NCBI RefSeq assembly: GCF_002795425.1
Contig: NZ_PHHA01000002.1
Coordinates: 362,736 to 426,735, forward strand
Origin: Conservatibacter flavescens
GTDB lineage: Bacteria > Pseudomonadota > Gammaproteobacteria > Enterobacterales > Pasteurellaceae
Reading direction: 5' to 3'
Length of the DNA: 64,000 nt
Of the stretch, positions 45,522-55,689 are shown in pieces. Made by a program: the position numbers and the translations under genes. How positions within the stretch are numbered: the first letter of the stretch is position 1; every line of letters starts with the position of its first letter. A model generated the notes under the pieces. It was given only the letters and a program-made list of their open reading frames with translations. It was not told the origin of the DNA and made no database searches.

Positions 45522-47372
45522 ATGCAAAACTACCCTCTCTTATCCTTAATTAATTCACCTGATGATCTTCGCTTACTCAGTAGAGATCAATTGCCACAAG
45601 TTTGTAAAGAACTACGTGAATATTTATTGGAATCCGTTAGCCAAAGTAGTGGCCATTTAGCCTCTGGTTTAGGCGCAGTTGAACTGACGGTAGCGCTGCA
45701 CTATGTCTTTAAAACCCCTTTTGACCAACTCATTTGGGACGTCGGCCATCAAGCATATCCACATAAAATTTTAACGGGTCGACGAGATCAAATGCATACG
45801 ATTCGACAAAAAGGGGGAGTACATCCATTTCCATGGCGGGAAGAAAGTGAATTTGATGTTCTTAGTGTCGGACACTCTTCTACTTCAATTAGTGCAGGTT
45901 TAGGCATTGCGGTTGCAGCACAAAAAGAAAATGCCGGTCGTAAAACGGTTTGCGTTATTGGTGATGGCGCAATTACTGCAGGTATGGCGTTCGAAGCAAT
46001 GAATCACGCCGGCTCACTGCATACCGATATGTTAGTCATTTTAAATGATAATGAAATGTCTATTTCCGAAAACGTAGGGGCATTGAATAATCATTTAGCC
46101 AGATTATTAACCGGTTCTTTCTACTCCTCTATTCGTGAAGGAGGAAAAAAAATTCTATCAGGCGTTCCGCCAATTAAAGAGTTTGTACGCAAAACTGAAG
46201 AACATGTTAAAGGTTTTGTTTCTCCGGTTGGCACAATGTTTGAAGAACTTGGATTTAATTATATTGGCCCAATTGATGGCCACAACATTGATGATCTCAT
46301 TGAAACACTGAAAAATATGAGTTCACTTAAAGGCCCTCAGTTCTTGCACATCATGACCAAAAAAGGGAAAGGCTACGCGCCGGCTGAAAAAGATCCTATT
46401 GGTTTCCATGGCGTACCTAAGTTTGATCCCACAAGTGGTAAATTACCAAAATCTAGCACTATACCAACCTATTCAAAAATCTTTGGTGATTGGCTCTGTG
46501 AAACAGCCGAAAAAGATAAAAAATTAATTGGGATCACTCCTGCTATGCGAGAGGGTTCAGGAATGGTTGAATTCTCTAATCGTTTCCCTGAGCAATATTT
46601 TGATGTTGCGATTGCTGAGCAGCATGCTGTCACTTTTGCAGCTGGTTTAGCTATCGCAGGCTATCGCCCTGTTGTCGCCATTTATTCATCTTTTTTACAA
46701 CGCGCTTATGATCAGTTAATCCATGATGTTGCTATTCAGAACTTGCCTGTTTTATTCGCCATTGACCGTGCGGGAATTGTCGGCGCAGATGGACAAACAC
46801 ATCAAGGTGCTTTCGATATTAGCTTTATGCGTTGTATTCCGAATTTAGTCATCATGACACCAAGTGATGAAAATGAATGTCGCCAAATGCTTTACACGGG
46901 TTATCATTCTGGCAAACCCGCTGCTGTACGTTATCCTAGAGGCAATGCGATTGGTGTCCCTCTCACACCGCTTGAATCTCTAGTATTAGGTAAATCAAGG
47001 GAAATACGTGTTGGACAACACATCGCAATTCTAAATTTTGGTACCCTTTTACCTACAGCACAAGAAGTTGCAGAAGAACTAAATGCAACAGTTATTGATA
47101 TGCGCTTTGTAAAACCTATTGATGAGGCACGTATTCTTCAAATTGCCAAAACACATTCATTGATTGTTACGTTAGAGGAAAATGCAATTCAAGGTGGTGC
47201 AGGTAGTGCTGTTGCAGAAGTATTAAATACGCATAAAATACCAACCGCACTTTTACAACTTGGCTTACCTGATATATTTATTCCTCAAGGGACACAAGCC
47301 GAAATGTTAACTGAACTTGGTTTAGATAAAACTGGAATTTTGAGACAGATTCAATCTTTTAAAGATAAATAG
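45522..47372 (+). CDS. dxs: 1-deoxy-D-xylulose-5-phosphate synthase
   Basis: A TPP-dependent transketolase-type enzyme making DXP from pyruvate and glyceraldehyde-3-phosphate, the first step of the MEP pathway. In the 616 residues, the TPP motif [15 protein letters not shown] has Gly147-Asp148-Gly149, and the catalytic Glu366 is in IAEQHAVT. Uptake signals lie near 47242. The length equals that of other gamma-proteobacterial Dxs proteins. Confidence 0.97.
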   Translation: MQNYPLLSLINSPDDLRLLSRDQLPQVCKELREYLLESVSQSSGHLASGLGAVELTVALHYVFKTPFDQLIWDVGHQAYPHKILTGRRDQMHTIRQKGGVHPFPWREESEFDVLSVGHSSTSISAGLGIAVAAQKENAGRKTVCVIGDGAITAGMAFEAMNHAGSLHTDMLVILNDNEMSISENVGALNNHLARLLTGSFYSSIREGGKKILSGVPPIKEFVRKTEEHVKGFVSPVGTMFEELGFNYIGPIDGHNIDDLIETLKNMSSLKGPQFLHIMTKKGKGYAPAEKDPIGFHGVPKFDPTSGKLPKSSTIPTYSKIFGDWLCETAEKDKKLIGITPAMREGSGMVEFSNRFPEQYFDVAIAEQHAVTFAAGLAIAGYRPVVAIYSSFLQRAYDQLIHDVAIQNLPVLFAIDRAGIVGADGQTHQGAFDISFMRCIPNLVIMTPSDENECRQMLYTGYHSGKPAAVRYPRGNAIGVPLTPLESLVLGKSREIRVGQHIAILNFGTLLPTAQEVAEELNATVIDMRFVKPIDEARILQIAKTHSLIVTLEENAIQGGAGSAVAEVLNTHKIPTALLQLGLPDIFIPQGTQAEMLTELGLDKTGILRQIQSFKDK

Positions 47373-47472
47373 ATAATATCTCTCTTAACTTGTTGATTTT
47401 ATTTTGATTTTAATTTTTTTGTAAAAAAATTATTAAATTCTGCATTTTTTATGAAACTATTTTAAAAATATA

Positions 47473-47575
47473 AGGTCTTAATTAATGCTAGTGTACTGCT
47501 TTATTGCAGATGTCTTTTTAAATCTTACTTATTTTTAAGACCTCCCCGATATTCAATATTGAATATCGGGTTTTT
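47473..47575 (+). ncRNA. Candidate small RNA (or structured 3' UTR) downstream of dxs
   Basis: AGGTCTTAA (47473-47481) and TTAAGACCT (47535-47543) are perfect inverses and would close a 53-base domain containing a CTGC/GCAG hairpin (47496-47509). One base later the dxs terminator stem begins (47545), so the two helices could stack. About 100 bases of AT-rich sequence separate dxs from it. A possible -10 (TATAAG) overlaps the 5' arm, so the true start is unclear. Confidence 0.4.
47545..47570 (+). terminator. Intrinsic terminator downstream of dxs
   Basis: A perfect 26-base palindrome beginning CCCGATATTCAA, followed by TTTTTCTT on the plus strand. Confidence 0.85.
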
Positions 47576-47587
47576 CTTATTGAGGCT

Positions 47588-48235
47588 TTAGCAAGCTTTG
47601 GAATAATAAAGAGATATTCTACTTAACACCGCCATATTTCCGATATAACGGGCTATTTTAGCTGGAAACTCAATTCCCTCTATGCATGTAAAATTACGTA
47701 AGATAGGGAAAAGCACAATATCCTCATAAGATAATGTTCCACTAAATGCTTCATCACTAACTAACAAGCCTTCTAACTCAGCTAAATCTTGATGTAACAT
47801 TGCTAAATACTCTGCACTCTTCTCATAAAGTTCATCAAAGTTTCCTGCAACCTCACTTTTCTTTTCAATGAAATAATTTCTCGCACTCTCTGTTTCATAC
47901 TCTGGTAAATCCAATTTAACAAAGCGTGGATATAACAAATTGTTGCTATAACTACGGATTTTCTCAATCCACTGTGTCACTTCCGGTCGAATATCATCTA
48001 TTAATAATTTCGGCGTAACTAAAGCATCAATATATCTCACAATATCTAAGCTTTCAGGCATAATCTTGCCGTCCTCAGTCTCTAAAATAGGTACGGCTTT
48101 CTTACCAATTAAACGAATTGGCGTATCCGCATCATCATTATGTACAAACACCAAATCTACCGGTAATTTTTTCAAACCAAAGATCATTCTTGCGCGAATA
48201 CAATAAGGGCAATGGTCATAAACATAGAGTTTCAT
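47588..48235 (-). CDS. grxB: Glutaredoxin 2
   Basis: A 215-residue GST-like glutaredoxin with the CPYC active site (Cys9, Cys12) in MKLYVYDHCPYC, a cis-Pro loop (KAVPILE) and a C-terminal all-helical domain. It reduces protein and small-molecule disulfides with glutathione. The start is set by the AAGGAG site; a further 10 upstream residues are possible but not expected. Confidence 0.95.
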   Translation of the reverse strand: MKLYVYDHCPYCIRARMIFGLKKLPVDLVFVHNDDADTPIRLIGKKAVPILETEDGKIMPESLDIVRYIDALVTPKLLIDDIRPEVTQWIEKIRSYSNNLLYPRFVKLDLPEYETESARNYFIEKKSEVAGNFDELYEKSAEYLAMLHQDLAELEGLLVSDEAFSGTLSYEDIVLFPILRNFTCIEGIEFPAKIARYIGNMAVLSRISLYYSKAC

Positions 48236-48458
48236 TTTTTTCTCCTTAATACATTTAAATATCAAAAATTCTTAAAAAACCAACATAAAAATACCGCACT
48301 TTATCTACTTATTTCAAGTTACCTAGATCACAAATTTGAATATTTCTTTGTAGGTTTATTTTTAATTTAGTAAATTTTATGCAAAAATCTTGATCTTTTT
48401 CTTAATATCCCTCATATTTTAAGACTAACTTATTATTTAATAATGGGAATTTTGATTT

Positions 48459-50177
48459 ATGCATCCTTCAACGCCTTTAATTAGCATGATAGCCATTGGT
48501 CTCGCAGGAGCCTATATATTGGGAATGATTGCTAATCGTTTAAAAATTTCTCCGCTCGTGGGTTATCTCTTAGCAGGTATCATGATCGGACCTTTTACAC
48601 CTGGTTTTGAAGGCGATTTACATATCGCTCACGAACTCTCTGAACTAGGTGTTATGCTCTTAATGTTTGGGGTTGGTTTACACTTTTCTTTAAAGGACTT
48701 ACTTTCTGTAAAGTATGTAGCCATTCCGGGCGCACTTTTACAAATTGCCTCCGCAATTGTATTCGGTTGGATTTTTTCAACTGTCTTGGGTTGGAGCACG
48801 ATCAGCGGTTTAGTATTCGGTCTTTGTCTTTCAACTGCAAGTACCGTTGTTCTTTTGCGCGCCCTTGAAGAACAACAATTACTTGAAACAATGCGAGGCA
48901 AAATTGCAATTGGCTGGCTAATTGTAGAAGATTTAGCAATGGTACTTGCCCTCGTTTTATTACCTGCTGTTGCTGAAATGCTACAACAAGAAAACGCGAA
49001 CTTTAGTAATATGCTAGGTGACTTCGCAATTACTATCGGTAAAGTCATTGCATTCGTTGCAGTCATGTTAATTATTGGAAAACGTGTCATTCCTTGGCTC
49101 ATCGCACGTAGTGCAGCGACCGGTTCTCGAGAGCTCTTTACACTTTCTGTATTAGCTATTGCTTTAGGGATTGCCTATGGTTCTGTACATTTATTTGATG
49201 TCTCTTTTGCCTTGGGTGCATTTTTTGCAGGTATGATTCTAAATGAATCAGAACTCAGCCATCGTGCAGCCAATGATACCCTACCACTACGTGATGCTTT
49301 CGCGGTACTCTTCTTTGTATCCGTCGGTATGCTTTTTGACCCGATGATTTTAGTTGAATCACCATTATCTGTCTTGGCGACTGTTATCATCATCGTTTTT
49401 GGTAAATCCATTGCTGCTTACTTACTCGTTCGTTTATTAAGAAAACCAAAACGTACCGCACTTACCGTATCAATCAGCTTAGCTCAAATTGGTGAGTTTG
49501 CGTTCATCTTAGCGGGTCTTGCGGTCTCTCTAGGTTTACTTGACGAACAAGGTAGAAATCTAGTTTTAGCAGGATCAATTATTTCAATCTTGCTGAATCC
49601 GATCCTATTTACTTATTTAGAAAAATTCACACACAAAACCGAAGAACAGGAAAATTTGGTTACCGTACCACAGAAAGAAGAGCTGGAAGACGATTTCCAT
49701 CAGTCTCCACTCACCCTAAAAGATCATATTATCTTAGTTGGTGATGGTCGTGTGGGAAGTCTTATTGGTAATAAGTTACGCGCCAAATCAATACCTTTCG
49801 CGGTTATCGAAGCCTCTCATTCTCATGTAGAAAAACTACATGAAGAAGGTGTTGATGCTATCTTTGGTAATGTTAAGGATATTGAAACCCTTGAGTTAGC
49901 TGCGGTACAAGATGCGCGTTTAGTGATGTTTGCTACACCAAACGCTTATGAAAATGCAGATATTATCAAAGAATTAAAAGAAAAATATCCACATATTAAA
50001 GCGATTTCTTATGCAACCTATAGCGATGAGAAAGAAGCGCTACTTGAAAGTGGTGCTGATGTCGTTATCCATAGTAGTCGAGAAGTTGCACGTAGTATGT
50101 TTGAATCTTGTTTGGTTATGGGCGAATGTGCCATTGAGCCAAATGAAACTGAAGAATTAATTTTAGTTAAAAATTAA
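48459..50177 (+). CDS. ybaL: Putative cation/proton antiporter YbaL (CPA2, RCK_N)
   Basis: A 572-residue membrane protein with about 12 predicted helices of the KefB/KefC/RosB family followed by a cytoplasmic RCK_N domain from about residue 425 (HIILVGDGRVGSLIGNKL). The N-terminus (STPLISMIAIGLAGAYILGM) and FGVGLHFSLKDLLSVK segment match YbaL rather than KefC. It should exchange K+ or Na+ for H+; the exact ion and trigger are not known. Confidence 0.9.
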   Translation: MHPSTPLISMIAIGLAGAYILGMIANRLKISPLVGYLLAGIMIGPFTPGFEGDLHIAHELSELGVMLLMFGVGLHFSLKDLLSVKYVAIPGALLQIASAIVFGWIFSTVLGWSTISGLVFGLCLSTASTVVLLRALEEQQLLETMRGKIAIGWLIVEDLAMVLALVLLPAVAEMLQQENANFSNMLGDFAITIGKVIAFVAVMLIIGKRVIPWLIARSAATGSRELFTLSVLAIALGIAYGSVHLFDVSFALGAFFAGMILNESELSHRAANDTLPLRDAFAVLFFVSVGMLFDPMILVESPLSVLATVIIIVFGKSIAAYLLVRLLRKPKRTALTVSISLAQIGEFAFILAGLAVSLGLLDEQGRNLVLAGSIISILLNPILFTYLEKFTHKTEEQENLVTVPQKEELEDDFHQSPLTLKDHIILVGDGRVGSLIGNKLRAKSIPFAVIEASHSHVEKLHEEGVDAIFGNVKDIETLELAAVQDARLVMFATPNAYENADIIKELKEKYPHIKAISYATYSDEKEALLESGADVVIHSSREVARSMFESCLVMGECAIEPNETEELILVKN

Positions 50178-50193
50178 TTCCGTCTAATAAGTA

Positions 50194-50235
50194 AAATGGG
50201 GCGTATTAAATGATCTATTCATTAACGCCCCATTT
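50194..50235. terminator. Hairpin between ybaL and sixA
   Basis: AAATGGGGCGT/ACGCCCCATTT (11 bp, perfect) around a loop that can pair further (AATGA/TCATT). It serves two converging genes. Confidence 0.7.
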
Positions 50236-50261
50236 ACTCACTAAGATGATTCAGATTCTCT

Positions 50262-50726
50262 CTACTCTTCGCCATAGTGATAAGAATCTACCACTTCGCC
50301 TTTTTCACCATTCCAATCTAATACAGCAATGGTTGATGTCTGAAAACTCACTGAATTTCGACCGCACATTTCCGACACAATGCTACCGACTACTGGTAAA
50401 TGGGAAACCAATAACACCGATTCGACACCCTCTTCAATAAGAGTAGCTAAATAATCACATACTATTTTAGCATTACCATAAGGAATAATTTCTTCCCAAA
50501 TTTCTGGTTTAATCAACTGATTTTCACAAGCCAAATTAACCTGTTCAAAGGTTTGACGCGCGCGAGTATATGGACTAACAATGATTTTTTGGATCGAAGA
50601 TGCTACAGCTTTAAGATGCTTCCCTTGTTCAAAACTTTGTCGCACGCCATATTCCGTTAAACACCGTTCAGCATCTGTTGTCACCATTAACTCAGCTTCT
50701 CCATGGCGCATAATATAGACTTTCAT
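50262..50726 (-). CDS. sixA: Phosphohistidine phosphatase SixA
   Basis: A 154-residue histidine phosphatase that removes phosphate from phosphohistidines; in E. coli it acts on the ArcB HPt domain and on NPr of the nitrogen PTS. The catalytic R7-H8-G9 is in MKVYIMRHGEAE, and the second histidine in LLVSHLPVVG. An uptake signal variant lies near 50361. Confidence 0.93.
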   Translation of the reverse strand: MKVYIMRHGEAELMVTTDAERCLTEYGVRQSFEQGKHLKAVASSIQKIIVSPYTRARQTFEQVNLACENQLIKPEIWEEIIPYGNAKIVCDYLATLIEEGVESVLLVSHLPVVGSIVSEMCGRNSVSFQTSTIAVLDWNGEKGEVVDSYHYGEE

Positions 50727-50849
50727 TTTTAATCCCCTCTTACTTTGGTTATCAATACAACTATTTTTCTTGTGTCATCACAGATCTCACTATACAAACG
50801 AAAGAAAAAAATTGCAATTTGTGATCTCGATCTAATTTCGTTTTCAGCG

Positions 50850-50855
50850 TATAAT
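50850..50855 (+). promoter_or_regulatory. -10 element of pykA
   Basis: TATAAT about 90 bases before the ATG. The leader contains a small hairpin TTCCC-(6)-GGGAA followed by ATCATTTTTC, weakly terminator-like. A TGTGA half-site at 50820-50824 is not a full CRP site. Confidence 0.45.
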
Positions 50856-50939
50856 GTAGGCAGTTTTATTCCCATTAACGGGAAATCATTTTTCAATCAT
50901 TAACTCTCATTCGTTGGGATAATTTACGGAGTAAATTTC

Positions 50940-52379
50940 ATGTCTAGAAGACTAAGAAGAACGAAAATTGTATGTACTATGGGACCTGCAACAGATCGTG
51001 GCAATAACCTTGAAAAAATTATTGCTGCTGGTGCGAATGTTGTCCGTATGAACTTTTCCCATGGTTCGCCTGAAGACCATATTGGACGTGCAGAAAAAGT
51101 ACGTGAGATCGCTAAAAAATTAGGTCGTCATGTTGCAATTTTAGGTGACTTACAAGGTCCAAAAATCCGTGTTTCTACATTTTCGGAAGGTAAAATTTTC
51201 TTAAACGTCGGTGACAAATTTATATTAGATGCGGAATTACCAAAAGGTGAAGGGAATCAAGAAGCTGTTGGATTAGACTATAAAACCCTTCCACAAGACG
51301 TCGTACCAGGCGATATTTTATTATTAGACGATGGTCGCGTTCAATTAAAAGTTCTCTCAACTGAAGGCGCAAAAGTATTCACTGAAGTGACTGTTGGCGG
51401 CCCACTTTCAAATAACAAAGGAATCAATAAACTTGGCGGTGGCTTATCTGCTGATGCATTAACCGAAAAAGACAAAGCTGATATTATCACTGCTGCGCGT
51501 ATCGGTGTTGACTACCTTGCTGTCTCTTTCCCTCGTTCAAGCGCGGATTTAAACTATGCCCGTGAATTAGCTGAAGCGGCTGGCCTAAAAGCCAAAATTG
51601 TTGCCAAAGTTGAACGTGCAGAAACAGTCGTTGATGAAGCGGCGATGGACGATATTATTTTAGCCTCAGATGTCATCATGGTTGCGCGCGGAGACTTAGG
51701 CGTAGAAATTGGTGATGCTGAATTAGTTGGCGTACAGAAAAAACTTATCCGTCGTTCACGTCAATTAAATCGCGTAGTCATTACTGCAACACAAATGATG
51801 GAATCAATGATTAGCAACCCTATGCCAACCCGTGCAGAAGTGATGGACGTTGCAAACGCTGTATTAGACGGTACAGATGCGGTAATGCTTTCTGCTGAAA
51901 CCGCTGCAGGTCAATATCCTGCAGAAACTGTAGCGTCAATGGCTAAAGTATGTTTAGGCGCTGAAAAAATGCCAAGCATCAATGTTTCACGTCACCGTAT
52001 GGATGTTACCTTTAAATCCATCGAAGAGTCTGTTGCCATGTCAGCGATGTACGCCGCGAACCACATGGAAGGCGTTGCAGCCATTATCACAATGACGAGT
52101 ACCGGTCAAACCGCACGTTTAATGTCTCGCATTAGTTCTGGATTACCAATTTTCGCATTATCTCGTAACCAAGATGCATTAAATCTATGCGCATTATATC
52201 GCGGTGTTACCCCAGTATATTGTGATGAAGTAAGCCGTACTGTAGAAGGTGCTAAAGCGGCAATTCAAATCTTGAAAGATAAAGGTTTCTTAGTCGCAGG
52301 CGATCTTGTTCTATTAACTCAAGGTGATGAACTTGCTGTTGGCGGAACAAATACCTGCCGTACTTTAGTTGTAGAATAA
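50940..52379 (+). CDS. pykA: Pyruvate kinase II
   Basis: Makes pyruvate and ATP from PEP and ADP. The 479 residues follow E. coli PykA (480) almost line by line, starting [20 protein letters not shown], with the active-site [16 protein letters not shown] and TQMMESMI segments. The type is AMP/sugar-phosphate-activated PykA, not the FBP-activated PykF, judged from the sequence. It competes with ppc for PEP. Confidence 0.97.
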   Translation: MSRRLRRTKIVCTMGPATDRGNNLEKIIAAGANVVRMNFSHGSPEDHIGRAEKVREIAKKLGRHVAILGDLQGPKIRVSTFSEGKIFLNVGDKFILDAELPKGEGNQEAVGLDYKTLPQDVVPGDILLLDDGRVQLKVLSTEGAKVFTEVTVGGPLSNNKGINKLGGGLSADALTEKDKADIITAARIGVDYLAVSFPRSSADLNYARELAEAAGLKAKIVAKVERAETVVDEAAMDDIILASDVIMVARGDLGVEIGDAELVGVQKKLIRRSRQLNRVVITATQMMESMISNPMPTRAEVMDVANAVLDGTDAVMLSAETAAGQYPAETVASMAKVCLGAEKMPSINVSRHRMDVTFKSIEESVAMSAMYAANHMEGVAAIITMTSTGQTARLMSRISSGLPIFALSRNQDALNLCALYRGVTPVYCDEVSRTVEGAKAAIQILKDKGFLVAGDLVLLTQGDELAVGGTNTCRTLVVE

Positions 52380-52418
52380 GTTTTTTTATTCAGCTGTTAA
52401 CAACGTATTATTTCTGTT

Positions 52419-52439
52419 TGGGCGTATTATATACGCCCA
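52419..52439 (+). terminator. Hairpin after pykA
   Basis: TGGGCGTAT/ATACGCCCA, a 9-bp stem with a 3-base loop, followed by TTCTCTT. Confidence 0.65.
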
Positions 52440-52461
52440 TTCTCTTACTCATATAAAGAAA

Positions 52462-52478
52462 GACAGAAGTATTCTGTC
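52462..52478 (-). terminator. Terminator of the MATE pump gene
   Basis: GACAGAA-GTA-TTCTGTC, followed on the minus strand by TTTCTTTAT. Confidence 0.7.
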
Positions 52479-52514
52479 CTTATATTATCCCTTCTGTGGC
52501 TTATCTATTGACCA

Positions 52515-53912
52515 TTATTTAATCTTGTCTAATTTCCCTAATAATTCTTGATCTGGAATGGCTTGTAATTTCTTCATTCTGCGATAAAGGAAAATGGCTG
52601 CAAAAGTTAAACTCACAATAAAACCAATCCAAAAACCCATCGCCCCTAGATGTGGCACAATCCAATCAGTCATCGCCAACAGATAACCAACAGGCATACC
52701 AATTAACCAATAACACACTAATGTAATATATAAAATAGCTTTAGTATCTTTGTAGCCTCGCAAAGCGCCACTTACAACAACCTGCACAGTATCAGAAAAT
52801 TGATATAATGCGGCAAAAAGTAACAAATAGCTTGCCATCGCAATCACTTCCGCTTCTTTTACAAAAATTTCAGCAATTTGTGTCCGTAATAATACGGTTA
52901 ATAATGCCGTCACAACCGCAACAGATAACCCTACACCTAATGCAGCATACGCCACTTTTTTAGCATCTAATGGGCTCCCTTCCCCCAAACGTTGTCCAAC
53001 TAAAATTGTCGTTGCCATACCAAGTGACATGGGTAACATAAAAATAAAAGAACTCGTATTAAGCGCGACTTGATGGCTAGCAACAATGTCTGACCCTAAA
53101 GGAGATAAAAATAACGACGCCAAAGCAAATAATGCGACTTCGCCACATAATGCCAACGCAATTGGCCCACCTAAACGCAACAATTTTTTTAAGGTCTCAG
53201 GATTCGGTTTCTCTATAATATTCTTAAATACACCTAAATCTCGTTGATTACCCGCTTGTTTACAATACAGGATCATCATAAAACACATGGCCCAATTAAC
53301 AATTGAGGTGGCAATCCCACACCCAACAGCACCAAAAGCAGGAATGCCAAATTTTCCGTAGATGAAAATGTAATTTAATGGAATATTAAGTAATAGACCA
53401 ATTAGCGTAATCACCATTGCCGGTTTAGTCTTCGCAAGCCCGTCATTGAGCGTGCGAAAGTTAACTAACAATAAATAACCTGGCAATCCCCACAACATCG
53501 CATGTAAATAGCCTATCGTAATCTCGGCTAAATGTGGTTCCATCTCCATAGATTGAATCACAATATCACTATAATAAATCAAGGCTCCAATCGGTAAAGC
53601 ACTAAACACGACAAGCCAAATCCCCTGCCGAACTTGATGTGCAATTCGGTGGCGTTGACCTGAACCATTAAGATAAGAAATGGTCGGCGGTAATGCCAAT
53701 AGTAGCCCATGCCCAAATAGCACTAATGGCAACCAAATAGACGCACCAACTGAAATGGCAGCCATATCCGCAGAACTCACTCGCCCAGCCATTATCGTAT
53801 CGACTAATCCCATTGAATTTTGTGCTATTTGAGCAAGTAAAATAGGAATCGCAATCGCCACCAATTTTTTGGCTTGCTCCTGATATTCCGAGAGTTTAAA
53901 TGTATTTTTCAT
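52515..53912 (-). CDS. norM: MATE-family multidrug efflux protein (NorM/HmrM)
   Basis: A 465-residue inner-membrane protein with 12 predicted helices in two bundles. The MATE features [22 protein letters not shown] and the repeat-half partner [12 protein letters not shown] are clear. NorM/HmrM proteins expel cationic drugs, dyes and fluoroquinolones using Na+ or H+. It is divergent from ribE, the arrangement known for H. influenzae hmrM. Confidence 0.93.
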   Translation of the reverse strand: MKNTFKLSEYQEQAKKLVAIAIPILLAQIAQNSMGLVDTIMAGRVSSADMAAISVGASIWLPLVLFGHGLLLALPPTISYLNGSGQRHRIAHQVRQGIWLVVFSALPIGALIYYSDIVIQSMEMEPHLAEITIGYLHAMLWGLPGYLLLVNFRTLNDGLAKTKPAMVITLIGLLLNIPLNYIFIYGKFGIPAFGAVGCGIATSIVNWAMCFMMILYCKQAGNQRDLGVFKNIIEKPNPETLKKLLRLGGPIALALCGEVALFALASLFLSPLGSDIVASHQVALNTSSFIFMLPMSLGMATTILVGQRLGEGSPLDAKKVAYAALGVGLSVAVVTALLTVLLRTQIAEIFVKEAEVIAMASYLLLFAALYQFSDTVQVVVSGALRGYKDTKAILYITLVCYWLIGMPVGYLLAMTDWIVPHLGAMGFWIGFIVSLTFAAIFLYRRMKKLQAIPDQELLGKLDKIK

Positions 53913-53959
53913 AAAATAATCGTATAATAAAAAATAATAAAATGTTTAGAGGAAATCCC

Positions 53960-54574
53960 ATGTTTACAGGTATTGTACAAGGCATTGCGCAAATTACCGC
54001 AATAATTGAAAAATCCAATTTTAGAACACACACAATTAAAATGCCACCAGAAATGCTAGATAGTCTTGAAATTGGTGCTTCTGTTGCCCATAACGGGGTA
54101 TGTTTAACCGTGACAGAAATCCAAGATGACTTAGTCAGCTTCGATCTTATGCAAGCAACACTCAATATTACCAATTTAGGATTATTGCAAGTTGGTGACT
54201 GGGTTAATATTGAACGAGCAATGAAACTGAATTCAGAGATTGGGGGACATATTTTATCAGGACATGTTTATTGTATGGCCACACTCGAACAGATTATCAG
54301 CCATGAAAACAATCGCCAACTTTGGTTTAAATTGCCAGATACAAATGTCATGAAATATATCCTAACCAAAGGGTTTATTGCCGTTGACGGAATTAGCCTG
54401 ACTGTTGGAGAAGTCAAAGCACAAAGCTTTTGTGTCAATTTAATTCCTGAAACATTAAATCGCACTTTAATTGGTCAAAAGCAAATTAATGATCCAGTGA
54501 ATATTGAAATAGATCCCCAAACACAAGCGATTGTTGACACCGTAGAACGCTATCTCAGCCAACGCTCCCTTTAA
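53960..54574 (+). CDS. ribE: Riboflavin synthase alpha chain
   Basis: Forms riboflavin from two molecules of 6,7-dimethyl-8-ribityllumazine. The 204 residues start with the invariant MFTGIVQ and contain two lumazine-binding barrels (repeat 1 about 1-96, repeat 2 about 97-190; [11 protein letters not shown] and [11 protein letters not shown] mark equivalent positions). AGAGGAAA precedes the ATG at 53960. The leader is too short for an FMN riboswitch. Confidence 0.96.
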   Translation: MFTGIVQGIAQITAIIEKSNFRTHTIKMPPEMLDSLEIGASVAHNGVCLTVTEIQDDLVSFDLMQATLNITNLGLLQVGDWVNIERAMKLNSEIGGHILSGHVYCMATLEQIISHENNRQLWFKLPDTNVMKYILTKGFIAVDGISLTVGEVKAQSFCVNLIPETLNRTLIGQKQINDPVNIEIDPQTQAIVDTVERYLSQRSL

Positions 54575-54594
54575 TAAAAAGTAAAATAAATTCT

Positions 54595-54622
54595 ACCGCA
54601 CTTTACCCGAATAAAGTGCGGT
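54595..54622 (+). terminator. Uptake-signal inverted pair after ribE
   Basis: ACCGCACTTTA-(6)-TAAAGTGCGGT is a perfect 11-bp stem followed by TATTTTT. Confidence 0.9.
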
Positions 54623-54642
54623 TATTTTTCCACAATCTTTTT

Positions 54643-54656
54643 TTGATTTGAATCAA
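54643..54656 (+). promoter_or_regulatory. Perfect FNR box upstream of tehB
   Basis: TTGAT-TTGA-ATCAA matches the FNR consensus at all ten fixed positions, inside a longer palindrome (TTTTTGATT/AATCAAAAA). It lies about 100 bases before the tehB ATG. A class II site (centre near -41) would put the -10 around 54678-54683 (TTTTAA). Confidence 0.6.
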
Positions 54657-54751
54657 AAACCAACTAAATAAGTCAGGTTTTAAGTTGCAAGGCTTGCCCA
54701 AATAACCTACCATATTACTCAGGTATTTTATGTTACAAAAAGGAATAAACC

Positions 54752-55618
54752 ATGTCTCAAGATCTTATCTGCTATAAAAAAATGCCAGTATGGACAAAAG
54801 ATAGCCTACCTAAAATGTTCCAAGAAAAGCACAATACCAAAGTGGGAACATGGGGAAAAGTTACTGTGTTAAAAGGACAACTAAAATTCTATGTTTTAAC
54901 CGAACAAGGCGAAGTGATCAGTGAACATATTTTCACACCAGAAAACAAAACGCCATTTGTTGAGCCTCAACTCTGGCATAAAGTTGAAGCGCTCTCTGAC
55001 GATCTCGAGTGTTATTTAGAATTTTATTGCAAAAAAGAAGACTATTTTGCAAAAAAATACAACATGACCCCAACTCACTCAGAAGTGAAAAGCGCTGCAC
55101 CTCTTTTTAAAGATTCAGCGCATATCTTAGATTTAGGTTGTGGACAAGGTCGCAATTCTTTATATTTAAGCCTACTAGGACATCAAGTCACATCACGGGA
55201 TCATAACCCAACAAGCTTACAGTTTTTAAGCGAAACAGCTGAAAAAGAAAAGCTTAACATCAATATTGCACAATATGATATTAACCAAGCCAATATTCAA
55301 GAAAAGTACGATGTTATCCTTTCAACTGTTGTCTTCATGTTCTTAGATCGCCAAGCGGTCCCTGCTATCATTAAAAATATGCAAGAACAGACAAATATCG
55401 GCGGCTATAATCTTATTGTTGCGGCCATGTCAACAGACGATGTACCTTGCCCAATGCCATTCTCTTTCACTTTCAAAGAAAACGAATTGAAAAACTACTA
55501 CCAAGATTGGCAGTTAGTAAAATATAACGAAGAAATGGGTGAATTACACAAAACTGATGAAAATGGCAACCGTATCAAAATGAAGTTTGTTACGATGTTA
55601 GCCCAAAAAACAGCTTAA
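54752..55618 (+). CDS. tehB: Tellurite resistance methyltransferase TehB, long form
   Basis: An SAM-dependent methyltransferase that detoxifies tellurite and in H. influenzae supports oxidant resistance and heme use. The 288 residues have an N-terminal cupin-like (DUF1971) domain (about 1-90, VLKGQLKFYVLTEQGE) that E. coli TehB lacks, joined to the methyltransferase domain (ILDLGCGQGRNSLYLS). This fused form is typical of Haemophilus. The intergenic FNR box suggests oxygen-dependent expression. Confidence 0.95.
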   Translation: MSQDLICYKKMPVWTKDSLPKMFQEKHNTKVGTWGKVTVLKGQLKFYVLTEQGEVISEHIFTPENKTPFVEPQLWHKVEALSDDLECYLEFYCKKEDYFAKKYNMTPTHSEVKSAAPLFKDSAHILDLGCGQGRNSLYLSLLGHQVTSRDHNPTSLQFLSETAEKEKLNINIAQYDINQANIQEKYDVILSTVVFMFLDRQAVPAIIKNMQEQTNIGGYNLIVAAMSTDDVPCPMPFSFTFKENELKNYYQDWQLVKYNEEMGELHKTDENGNRIKMKFVTMLAQKTA

Positions 55619-55641
55619 TTTTCTGTCTATCACAAACATAA

Positions 55642-55676
55642 AATAGGGGCGCAGTCTGATAAACTGCGCCCCTATT
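55642..55676. terminator. Strong bidirectional terminator between tehB and lptG
   Basis: A perfect 14-bp GC-rich stem (AATAGGGGCGCAGT/ACTGCGCCCCTATT) with a 7-base loop. It serves converging genes. Confidence 0.85.
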
Positions 55677-55689
55677 GACTATTTTACCA

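Noticed and set aside
50811..50835. CRP site upstream of pykA (TGTGA-TCTCGA-TCTAA)
   Set aside because: The second half matches at only three of five positions, and its centre does not fit a class I or II position relative to the TATAAT.
53913..53959. FMN riboswitch upstream of ribE
   Set aside because: The gap to the divergent pump gene is only about 47 bases, too short for the RFN element.
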